Assembly: GCA_036502005.1 (NCBI GenBank)
Contig: DASXZH010000053.1
Span: 1 to 18,413 of the forward strand
Reading direction: 5' to 3'
Length of the DNA stretch: 18,413 bases
From: DASXZH01 sp036502005
Lineage (GTDB): Bacteria; Armatimonadota; Fimbriimonadia; Fimbriimonadales; Fimbriimonadaceae
The notes under the pieces are model-generated. The model had not been told where the DNA came from. It ran no database searches and saw nothing but the letters and a program-made list of their open reading frames with translations. The position numbers were made by a program, and so were the translations under genes. Positions within the stretch are counted from its first letter, which is position 1. The number at the start of each line of letters is the position of its first letter. Shown in pieces: positions 1-6,673 of the stretch.

Positions 1-131
1 GTTAAAATAAGGAAACCTTGGCGTTTTTGCAGCCACAAATCTCTCCCGGATGGAGAGGTCGGTGAGTCCGCGAACCGGGAGAGGCGCGAGCGACAAACCT
101 TTGAAAGTAGCCCTCTAAACCTTATTTTAAC
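1..131. repeat. 131-bp segment bounded by 12-bp inverted repeats
   Basis: GTTAAAATAAGG at 1-12 is the exact reverse complement of CCTTATTTTAAC at 120-131. The two arms bracket a segment with no ORF that contains one copy of the hairpin repeat described at 28-409. The layout resembles a small non-autonomous (MITE-like) element. The left end coincides with the window edge, so a target-site duplication cannot be checked. Confidence 0.4.
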
Positions 132-409
132 GCCTATGCGGTTCGTGCCTCACCGACCTCCCTCGCGGAGGAGGGAGATTTGGGTTTCGCGGCTGCCCAA
201 AGATCTCGTGTTGCTACAACATCTTGCGGAGATCGTTAAGCTATGTTTCGGTAAGTAGCCCGTGAAAGCCGCCGAGCCCCAACATGTCTCCTCAGGTCGG
301 TTCGTAAAGGTTCCGCTTGGGAGCTAGGTCCGCAAAAGCCGCTGAACCCAAATCTCTCTCCTCCGCGAGAGAGGTCGGTGAGTGAGTCCCCGAGCGAACC
401 GGGAGAGAG
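28..409. repeat. Four copies of an intergenic hairpin repeat (three direct, one inverted)
   Basis: The core reads roughly AAATCTC-CTC-CTCCGCGAG-GAG followed by GGTCGGTGAG, and often by CGAACCGGGAGAG. Copy A is at 28-84. Copy B is inverted at 142-196. A degenerate copy C lies at about 264-330, and copy D at 334-409. Each good copy folds into a hairpin: arms CTCTCTC/GAGAGAG in D, CTCCCTC/GAGGGAG in B (read on the minus strand) and CTCTCC/GGAGAG in A. The flank GCAGCC/AAAGCCGC before the core is also shared. It resembles REP-like intergenic repeats. Together with the 131-bp segment, this is all I see in the gene-free stretch 1-458. Confidence 0.75.
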
Positions 410-458
410 GGCTCCGAAAAGTCAGCAAAAAAAGCTCAGGAACAAGGCCAAAGCTAAA

Positions 459-1559
459 TCAGGCCTCTACCAATCTCGCAATCGCAAATCTCAAAAATCC
501 TAAAACCTCGCTAAGCTCCGACGTATTTTCCGGGTTAGAAACCCTCGTTTCGAACTGAATAGCAATCGCATGGGCCTGGGCCGGTTCTATCTCAAAAAAG
601 CTGGCGACTTCAACCTCAGAGATATCGCCCAATCTGCGTAAGGCAAAAATGGCAAGCTCAGCCGGGCAAATCTGGGAGTGCCCATGGCAATACTCTTGAG
701 CGCTCACAAAGAGGTGTTCGCGTAAATCCCAACTGCTGTCATCAGCAAAGAACATGTTCAACATGCCGCAGGCCCGGAGGGTCATGCTGGGGTCAGCCCA
801 GTTCGAATGATGAAGACGAAGCCGGTTCAAAGCCCCCAGCAACGTAGGAGTGTTGCCCTTCATCCGGTGGCTTAGCAGCCAAGAAAGCGATCCTGACAAA
901 ATCAATCCCTCTCTTTTCGCCCAGTGCTTCACCAGCACTTCCCTCTCAGTGGCCTCTGGCGGCTTTACGGAAGAAACAACCCAATCCTTTGAGTTTGGAA
1001 GGAAAGCCTTGATTGTTTGGCTCTTCCTGGTCGCGGTAAAGCTGAGCAAGGTGGGACGAGAAGCCCGGACCCTCCGCTGCAGAGCTAAACCCAACTGGAT
1101 CTTCACACGCGATTTTTGGAGCGCATCCTGCACATTATCCAAAATCAGCGGACTGGCGCTGTCACGCCGGCGTTCTAGAACCCATGTGCTGGCGTCGATA
1201 ACCTCGACGTCACTCATGAACTCACTTCTCATCCTTTGAGAAGTGGCTTGCAGCAGATGGCTTTTGCCGCAGCCGCTAGGCCCGACAAAAGCCACAAATG
1301 GGACTTTGCCCACGGCAAATAGTTGGGCCCATTCCACCGCTTGTGCATTTGAAGAAAAAACGGCGTAGGAATTAAAATCCTGCCGTTTTTTAGGTGCCTC
1401 TTCCTTGAAAAGTCGGAGGCTGGGAGTGGTCGAATCAATCAGTCCTGATACGAGTACGTTACCTTCCATAGCCCTCTTGGATCCAGGTGGTTCGGTCCCA
1501 AGGGAACCCACTCCTCCTGCCTCACAATCATTGTTGTTTTTTAACACAGAATGGCGCAA
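459..1559 (-). CDS. DnaA/Hda-like AAA+ ATPase with a degenerate C-terminal domain
   Basis: Domain III of DnaA is recognisable: F62-Y65 in an Hda-like entry segment, Walker A GPSGCGKS at 93-100, a Walker B-like LILDNV at 138-143, a sensor-1-like strand at 171-180, and a lid segment (about 200-250) ending NTPTLLGALNRL like the DnaA lid. The arginine-finger box (DRLxSRF in DnaA) is missing; the equivalent region reads AFLPNSKDW. Residues 283-340 align with DnaA domain IV (ELAIFALRRLGDISEVEVASFF), but the DHSTV DNA-binding signature is replaced by EPAQAHA. It is therefore probably not the initiator itself; a regulatory role like Hda is an inference. The start shown is TTG without a clear ribosome binding site; ATG at 1469 (336 aa) is an alternative, preceded by AGAGGG only 2 nt upstream. 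Confidence 0.75.
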   Translation of the reverse strand: MRHSVLKNNNDCEAGGVGSLGTEPPGSKRAMEGNVLVSGLIDSTTPSLRLFKEEAPKKRQDFNSYAVFSSNAQAVEWAQLFAVGKVPFVAFVGPSGCGKSHLLQATSQRMRSEFMSDVEVIDASTWVLERRRDSASPLILDNVQDALQKSRVKIQLGLALQRRVRASRPTLLSFTATRKSQTIKAFLPNSKDWVVSSVKPPEATEREVLVKHWAKREGLILSGSLSWLLSHRMKGNTPTLLGALNRLRLHHSNWADPSMTLRACGMLNMFFADDSSWDLREHLFVSAQEYCHGHSQICPAELAIFALRRLGDISEVEVASFFEIEPAQAHAIAIQFETRVSNPENTSELSEVLGFLRFAIARLVEA

Positions 1560-1649
1560 GTAGCCAGTTCTAGGAAAGTGCAGGTTAAGCGGGGCGCAAA
1601 TGCTCTTGTTTTCTGCGATTTTAGCCCGAAATCAAAAAATTGCTATCTT

Positions 1650-1671
1650 TAAAATCCACACTTTATCCCCA
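1650..1671. promoter_or_regulatory. Two tandem DnaA-box-like 9-mers upstream of the DnaA-like gene
   Basis: AAATCCACA (1652-1660, two mismatches to TTATCCACA) and TTATCCCCA (1663-1671, one mismatch) lie next to each other. They fall between the cytochrome gene and the start of the DnaA-like gene. Neither is a perfect box, so this is only a suggestion of an autoregulatory site. Confidence 0.25.
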
Positions 1672-1673
1672 AT

Positions 1674-2933
1674 TCAGTGTGCAACTTTGGGCCAGAAAGT
1701 TGAATAATCGAACCCCGGACTGTTCTCAATTGTATGGCAACTGACGCACGTGCTTGGATTCACTCGCGGCATACGGACTGTTTTGGGATGGAGATTGTGA
1801 GACACGCCCGGACCATGGCAGTTCTCGCAGCCAACACTGGCAAATTGGGGCGTATGGGCCACCGAGTTAAAGCCGAATTTTGAGGAAAGCCCCACAACAT
1901 GGCAGGAGACACAGTCCGGATCTTGCCCATGACCTTGCGCGCTCAGGTCTCTATAAGCGTGCGCATGGCCGGATTGGGACCAGGTCTCGTAGGCTTTCTC
2001 GTGGCAGCCTCGGCAAGATTGGGAACCGGCATATGCGGCCGTTTTCAGCTTGGGCAGTTTCTGCAATAGATGCGCCGCATCCACTCGGTGCAGATAATCG
2101 GAATAGATCGCGCTGATATCCGGGTCGTTCTTGAAATCTGGTCCAAGTAAAGTCGCGTTGTACCCGTCGAACTTTCCATCCTCAAAGGTCAGGGTCACAA
2201 CGTTTTTCCCATGGAAGCCTGGGGTCACGAGAAACGTGTTTCCAATTTGCTCGGGAGCGACAGGCGGATCGGAAGTTGAGCGGTAGATAAGCACGCCAAC
2301 TTCCGGGTAGGTCCGGGCAAACTCCTCCGCTTGCGTCTGATCGCCATCAAAACTGACAATGAGAGATTTCCCATTCATTCCGGATGGAAAAGGGTTGATC
2401 GCGAGCCTGGGTTGGACCGCGATTCCGCCGAGTTCGCGAGCCAAGCTAGAAGCCCTAGATGATACGCTTGAGATTAAAAAAGCTTCGGTGGAAGATTGCG
2501 CGTTAAGATGATACTGCCCGTGCTGAGCAACGCTAGAGCATAACAAAATGTCCTTGGAGAGTTGGCTCATCTCCAGGGCTGGCCCCAAGCCCAGTTCTGC
2601 ATCCTCTAGCGAATATCCAAGCGCAGCCGCGTTAAACGCGCCGGCCGTTTCCGCCACGCATTCGGCTTTAAACTCGTTCTGTTCGCCCGTTCCAACTACG
2701 TTTCCACCAGGCATAACCAGGGTGATCGAGTTGTGTCCGTTTCCCTTCAGCTCTCTCACAAAAGAGCCGAAGCGTTGAATCCCGCCCGACATGGGATAAG
2801 TGCAGCCACAAGGAGACAGATAGCCGGCTACATTCCCGTAAATCACAAGAACATCTTTTCGAGGAGGTTGGGCGGGCGGAGCAAACAGGCCGTAGCCGCC
2901 GAGAGCAATCAGCGGCAGGGACCAGAGTTTCAT
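1674..2933 (-). CDS. Secreted tetraheme cytochrome c with an N-terminal phosphatase-like domain
   Basis: 419 residues. A hydrophobic N-terminus (1-19) suggests export. Residues 27-290 resemble the calcineurin-like/5'-nucleotidase fold (a beta strand, then a Cys-Gly-Cys at 42-44, then GGIQRFGSFVREL). The metal ligands expected there are not visible: NDxHG is replaced by GNVAG, GD by GG, and the N-H-E/D motif by a serine-rich loop. Four CxxCH heme sites follow at 307-311, 341-345, 369-373 and 396-400, in a cytochrome c554-like C-terminal domain of about 120 residues ending FDYSTFWPKVAH. The likely role is periplasmic electron transfer, with the front domain as a binding module; that role is inferred. 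The ATG overlaps the stop of the DUF1573 gene by 4 nt (ATGA), so the two are probably translated together. Confidence 0.8.
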   Translation of the reverse strand: MKLWSLPLIALGGYGLFAPPAQPPRKDVLVIYGNVAGYLSPCGCTYPMSGGIQRFGSFVRELKGNGHNSITLVMPGGNVVGTGEQNEFKAECVAETAGAFNAAALGYSLEDAELGLGPALEMSQLSKDILLCSSVAQHGQYHLNAQSSTEAFLISSVSSRASSLARELGGIAVQPRLAINPFPSGMNGKSLIVSFDGDQTQAEEFARTYPEVGVLIYRSTSDPPVAPEQIGNTFLVTPGFHGKNVVTLTFEDGKFDGYNATLLGPDFKNDPDISAIYSDYLHRVDAAHLLQKLPKLKTAAYAGSQSCRGCHEKAYETWSQSGHAHAYRDLSAQGHGQDPDCVSCHVVGLSSKFGFNSVAHTPQFASVGCENCHGPGVSHNLHPKTVRMPRVNPSTCVSCHTIENSPGFDYSTFWPKVAH

Positions 2934-4522
2934 CGGCCTGATCCGGAAATCGGAACCATAATCGAAGGATAGCTGGGATCGTCCGTAAGGACCTTAATTT
3001 GGCTCGTATAGGTTGGCAATCCGTAGGATCCCGAAAAAGCGACATCCACTCTGTATTGATCCTCGTTCCCAAGGTCGCGCACTCTCGCGGTTAAGTGCGG
3101 ATCCATCGGCACGATTTTAAGGATGTGAAATTTCTTGCCAGGTCGTGAAACCATGAAATAGCCCTTTGTCTTATCTCCGTTCAGCCTTCCCAAATAGAGT
3201 TGCGACGGAAGCGCAACGATTCCCTTCTGTAGGTTAAAAGTGTAATTCAGTTCTCGAAATGATTCGTTCGCCGTTCCGATGAAAAGAGTTGCCGGTATTC
3301 GGCCGCTCTCTTGGCTTGGAGGAAAGTGGATATGGAACTTATAGCCGCTCTCAGAGGCGCCTTTTGCTTCCTCGTCAAACGGTAAAACGCCAGACCAGCT
3401 CTGAAACGTAACGCTGCCCTTTGGCCCCAAAATGCGCGCTGTCAACGGCTCGATATTGACCTGTTTGGATTCAAAAAGATAAACATCCATATCCAAACCA
3501 TTCGGTCCCACTTGCATGCCGTCCGGGCCGGAATGCACAAATCGGTAGAGCGGGGCAATGTCCATTTGAACATGAACTTGAGCAAGAGGGAAGTTAGGGG
3601 CATTCGTGTAAATCATCAAACTATGGTTGAGGTGCCCCGGATAATCCGCCGTGTTAACGTCTGCATAAATCGTTGCTGTCGAGTGAGGTTTCACAAGTGG
3701 AGGCGCCATGGGCCGGAGACAACTGCAGTCGGGCAATACAAAAAGCTTCAGGTCAGCATCGCCAAGGTTTTGAATCGTGAACGATATCTGCAGCGGCATA
3801 TATTGGGTTCCGGTTACACCCGTAATATCTGCAGTGCTAAGCAACAACTCGGGATTATGCACGTCCACCGTAGACTTAGAAGCTACCAATGCGCGAAGCT
3901 GGTCGGCGCTATCCAGGGTATTTGCCACCAAAGTCTTCTCGTAGTCGTTAATGCCAATTATTGTTTCCGTGTTCTGGTCGGTCCTAGTTGAAAAAGTGCT
4001 AAAGCGCGGCATTTCGGTTAACCCGAGATATTGGCCAATGGCGTACGCCACTTCGTTATGTACATCCGCCGGAGTGGTGTCATCTTCGGTTTCCAGTCGA
4101 TGCAAAGCAATTTGCACGGCAAACCGGTCCGGGCCGTCATCCCACTTAAAAGTCGCCCCCGCAGGAAAGGCGGCATCGCCTTCTTTCGGAAGGGCGTTTA
4201 CAAACGAAAAGGTGATATCTGGGTTATCGGCAATGGCGATGTGAACCTTCTCCGCCATATTCCAGTCGCAAATCGCCTTCTTACAGGCCAACGTATAGTC
4301 GTTGCGGAAGCTCTGCGGAACGGCGCTGGTGTCCCAACCGATCTTGATATTTCGTTTCGGTAGGAGGTCTGCCTTATTCTCAGCCGCTGCAAAATCCTTC
4401 GCTTGCAGCTTGGTTTCCACAACGTAGAAAGCACCAACCACACCGCTGTTAACTCCTGGCGGTAGGTCAGGGGCAGTAGCAGTTTGGGCGAGAACTAAGA
4501 GAGCTATTGGAACTATCATCAT
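2930..4522 (-). CDS. Secreted DUF1573 protein with an N-terminal inactive matrixin-like domain
   Basis: 530 residues with a short signal peptide (about 1-17). The DUF1573 hallmark lies at 245-310: a beta-sandwich strand pattern, PDCSC at 264-268, then PPLVKPHSTATI and the NHSLMIYTNAP strand. The C-terminal part (330-530) looks like further Ig/ASPM-type beta repeats ending VPISGSGR. Residues 90-200 have the look of a secreted metalloprotease (a long loop, then VHNEVAYAIGQYLGL at 154-168). The first two His of HExxHxxG are replaced by Asn and Tyr, so catalysis is unlikely. The gene follows prfB on the same strand after 55 nt and is coupled by ATGA to the tetraheme gene. DUF1573 proteins are of unknown biochemical role; an extracytoplasmic partner of the cytochrome is my inference. 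No strong ribosome binding site precedes the double ATG. Confidence 0.75.
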   Translation of the reverse strand: MMIVPIALLVLAQTATAPDLPPGVNSGVVGAFYVVETKLQAKDFAAAENKADLLPKRNIKIGWDTSAVPQSFRNDYTLACKKAICDWNMAEKVHIAIADNPDITFSFVNALPKEGDAAFPAGATFKWDDGPDRFAVQIALHRLETEDDTTPADVHNEVAYAIGQYLGLTEMPRFSTFSTRTDQNTETIIGINDYEKTLVANTLDSADQLRALVASKSTVDVHNPELLLSTADITGVTGTQYMPLQISFTIQNLGDADLKLFVLPDCSCLRPMAPPLVKPHSTATIYADVNTADYPGHLNHSLMIYTNAPNFPLAQVHVQMDIAPLYRFVHSGPDGMQVGPNGLDMDVYLFESKQVNIEPLTARILGPKGSVTFQSWSGVLPFDEEAKGASESGYKFHIHFPPSQESGRIPATLFIGTANESFRELNYTFNLQKGIVALPSQLYLGRLNGDKTKGYFMVSRPGKKFHILKIVPMDPHLTARVRDLGNEDQYRVDVAFSGSYGLPTYTSQIKVLTDDPSYPSIMVPISGSGR

Positions 4523-4577
4523 TGTTTGCAGGATTGCGCTATGAAGACGCTTAAAAGGGATGGCTCTGTTCGGCGTC

Positions 4578-5691
4578 CTATTCTACGTACTGGTCTTCCG
4601 AGGGTTTTTGACGCAGGAAGGCTTCGATGAATCCGTCAATTCCTCCGTCCAGCACGCCAGTTACGTTGCCGGTTTCATGAGCGGTTCGGTGGTCTTTAAC
4701 CATCGTATACGGCTGCATCACGTAGCTGCGGATCTGCCTGCCCCACTCGGCCGGGCCTGAACTCTTAAACGATTTCAACTTGGCTTCGGAGTCCAAACGC
4801 TCGAGTTCGGAAAGTCGGGCCGCCAGAACCATCATCGCACTGGCCCTGTTCTTATGCTGGCTGCGCTCGTTTTGGCACGAAACAACCAACCCGGTTGGAA
4901 GATGGGTGATACGGACTGCGCTTTCCGTTTTATTTACGTGTTGGCCGCCCGCGCCTCCGGCCCTAAGGGTTTCCACCTTGAGGTCATCCGGGTCGATTTG
5001 TATTTCGCTTTCTTCGATTTCCGGAAGCACTTCCACCTTTGCAAAGGAGGTGTGCCGGCGAGCATTTGCATCAAATGGTGAAATTCTAACCAAACGGTGA
5101 ACACCGTTTTCAGACTTCAAATATCCGTAGGCATTAGGCCCAGTAACGAGCATGGCAATGCTGCGATAGCCTGTCACGTCTCCAGGGTTTTCGCTGATGA
5201 TCTCCAGTTTATAGTTGTGCTCTTGCGCCCATCGGGCGTACATGCGCTGAAGCATGGCAGCCCAATCACAGGCCTCCGAACCACCCGCGCCGGCGTTGAC
5301 TTCTAGCAGAGCATTGCGTGAGTCGTGCTCGCCACTTAGAAGGGTTTCGAGCTCGTACTTGTCAAGATCCTTAAGAAAGGTGCGAGCCATGGCGTCCGCT
5401 TCCTTTTCGAGCTCGGGACTTGGGTCGTCGTGAAGCATTTCATAAAGTTCGGCGATGTCCTCGCCAGTTTTCCTAAGCTTCGCGAATGGCGTGTAAATAT
5501 CCCGGTAACGCGAAAGACGGCGCAGGTCTTGGTTCGCTTGTGTTGGATCGTCCCAAAAATTGGGTGAGGAAGATTTCTCTTCTAGCTCGCTGATTTGACG
5601 CTGAAGTGAAGGTAAGTCAAAGATGACCTCCAATAGCGTCTATTCTCGATAAAGAATTCGACAGCGCTTCTTGCTGTTCCATGTCCAGCAT
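4578..5691 (-). CDS. prfB: Peptide chain release factor 2 (programmed +1 frameshift)
   Basis: RF2 recognises UGA and UAA and triggers hydrolysis of peptidyl-tRNA. The main frame shows the stop-reading tripeptide SPF and the catalytic GGQ within RAGGAGGQHVNKT. The long frame alone would start at TTG 5633 and lacks the usual N-terminus. The true start is upstream in another frame, at ATG 5691 or ATG 5682, encoding MLDMEQQEALSNSLSRIDAI then GGHL, and stopping at an in-frame TGA (5619-5617). A +1 shift at CTT-TGA-C joins it to DLPSLQRQISELEE. The full product is about 370 aa, close to the 365 of E. coli, with SPF at about 204-206 and GGQ at about 248-250. It precedes the DUF1573 gene on the same strand. 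Confidence 0.93.
5617..5631 (-). promoter_or_regulatory. RF2 autoregulatory +1 frameshift signal
   Basis: On the minus strand the sequence is GGAGGT-CAT-CTT-TGA-C. It has an internal Shine-Dalgarno-like GGAGGT (5631-5626), a 3-nt gap, the slippery CTT (5622-5620), the in-frame TGA and a following C. This matches the classical prfB arrangement, in which low RF2 favours slipping past UGA and so raises RF2 synthesis. The spacing is the same as in E. coli (AGGGGG, 3 nt, CUU UGA C). Confidence 0.93.
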
Positions 5692-5698
5692 GGATGGG

Positions 5699-5704
5699 AT
5701 TGTA
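5699..5704 (-). promoter_or_regulatory. -10-like box just upstream of the prfB start
   Basis: TACAAT on the minus strand ends 7 nt before ATG 5691, so transcription could begin at or near the start codon and give a leaderless mRNA. No Shine-Dalgarno sequence precedes ATG 5691, and only GGA precedes ATG 5682. No convincing -35 box is visible. Confidence 0.35.
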
Positions 5705-5761
5705 CCCCGGGGGCAAGTGCTGAGTTCTCAGTGTTGTGTACGAGGCAAAATGCAAGTTTAT

Positions 5762-5902
5762 TAGTCGAAGGTCGAAAGTCGAAGGTCGAAAGTCGGAGGG
5801 GACGCGGTCCCTTGAGTCCAGACGGTTGGGTTCTGGAGAAAAACACCAAGAGTCAGCTTTCCGTCTTTCGACCTTCGACCTTCGACCTTCGACCTTCGAC
5901 TA
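5762..5902. repeat. 141-bp inverted-repeat element made of 7-bp units
   Basis: The left arm (5762-5796) is TAGTCGAAGG followed by alternating GTCGAAA/GTCGAAG heptamers. The right arm (5861-5902) has five CTTCGAC-type heptamers and ends CCTTCGACTA, the reverse complement of the left end. Between the arms are two more hairpins: GGGAC-GCG-GTCCC (5799-5811) and TCCAGA/TCTGGA with a 9-nt loop (5817-5837). The right end forms the TAG stop of the FliT-like gene. The element fills most of the space between that gene and prfB. Confidence 0.8.
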
Positions 5903-6175
5903 GTAAGCCTTCAAACTCTTCCGAAACTTCGCCGTCTTCGACATTTTCTCGGCAATGACTTTCTTGCGTTTAGACATCGAAAGAAGCATGCGATTATCGA
6001 TCTCGTTGATTTGAAGGAGCACGTCATCCGGCAAAGGCTCTTTAATGGACCGAATTTGTTCGCCACGTTTTTCCACTAGCTGACTAAACTCCAGCCAGTT
6101 GTCAGAGATAATCGCCGCCTCCATGGCAAGCGTTATCACAAGAAGTTGGTCGGATTCACGAGGCGAGCTTTTCAC
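5900..6175 (-). CDS. FliT-like small flagellar protein
   Basis: A 91-residue, mostly helical, charged protein (LLVITLAMEAAIISDNWLEFSQLVEKRG near the N-terminus, a basic C-terminus). Sequence identity to known FliT is not obvious by eye. Its place directly downstream of fliS, with overlap, and the helix plus Glu-Lys-Arg-rich pattern match FliT-type chaperones, which bind the filament cap protein FliD. I chose GTG 6175 because GAGG sits 8 nt upstream. A longer version from TTG 6202 (100 aa) has no good ribosome binding site and would overlap fliS by 47 nt. The TAG stop coincides with the end of the 141-bp repeat element, so the C-terminus may have been set by that insertion. Confidence 0.6.
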   Translation of the reverse strand: MKSSPRESDQLLVITLAMEAAIISDNWLEFSQLVEKRGEQIRSIKEPLPDDVLLQINEIDNRMLLSMSKRKKVIAEKMSKTAKFRKSLKAY

Positions 6176-6560
6176 TTTGTAATCCTCGTTGTGTGCTTTC
6201 AACCTGCACCCAGCTTTCTCTAAGGTCGCTGAAGACCTTCATCGAGCGATCCACCGGTGCGATGTCGTCATGCACATTTGCCTGAATAAGCTGATTTAAA
6301 ACGTAGGTATAAAGCGCGAGAAGGTTCTTGGCAACATCTTCGCCGGCTTTCATGTCCAGGCACGACATGAGTTCCATCACGATCTTTTGCGCTTTTTGAA
6401 GCGACTGATTCTGCCCTTGGAGGTTTTTCTGCAAAATCGCATGCTTTCCTGCCTCCATGTTCTTTAGCGCCCCATCATAAAGCATGATGATGAGCTGAAC
6501 AGGGGAGGCCCCATTTACGGACCCCTTTCGATATTCTTGTACAAACCTTCCGTAAGCCAT
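6156..6560 (-). CDS. fliS: Flagellar chaperone FliS
   Basis: 134 residues, the normal FliS length. The diagnostic N-terminal pattern is present: a Tyr-rich start (MAYGRFVQEYRKGSV), then GASPVQLIIMLYDGALKNMEAG, followed by helices with LLALYTYVLNQLIQANV. FliS binds the C-terminal helix of flagellin in the cytoplasm, keeps it from polymerising and delivers it to the flagellar export gate. GAGGGT precedes the ATG by 2-3 nt. The gene lies downstream of the sedolisin gene (113-nt gap) and overlaps the FliT-like gene. No flagellin or FliD gene is in the window, so this is a detached piece of the flagellar set. Confidence 0.93.
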   Translation of the reverse strand: MAYGRFVQEYRKGSVNGASPVQLIIMLYDGALKNMEAGKHAILQKNLQGQNQSLQKAQKIVMELMSCLDMKAGEDVAKNLLALYTYVLNQLIQANVHDDIAPVDRSMKVFSDLRESWVQVESTQRGLQSEKLAS

Positions 6561-6570
6561 GACCCTCTAA

Positions 6571-6588
6571 TGCAAGGCTGCCCTTGCA
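6571..6588 (-). promoter_or_regulatory. Perfect hairpin in the fliS leader
   Basis: TGCAAGG-CTGC-CCTTGCA is a 7-bp perfect stem with a tetraloop, ending 10 nt before the fliS start. No T-run follows in either direction, so it is not an obvious intrinsic terminator for the upstream peptidase gene. It may protect or regulate the 5' end of the fliS message. Confidence 0.45.
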
Positions 6589-6673
6589 CAGCATTATTAT
6601 TGGTAAGGCCTTGGATCAACCGTAGGGGCACGAAGGTTAGTGATAGACCAAAAAGCAAGCTTTCACCGCTTTC

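Noticed and set aside
422..458. Possible terminator after the DnaA-like gene (T-run on the minus strand at 433-427)
   Set aside because: The stem in front is only about 4 bp (AGCT), too weak to call.
2548..2778. Open frames opposite the cytochrome, DUF1573, prfB and lipoprotein genes (several of 60-160 aa on the plus strand)
   Set aside because: They are antisense to genes with clear family motifs, have low-complexity or biased composition, and lack ribosome binding sites.
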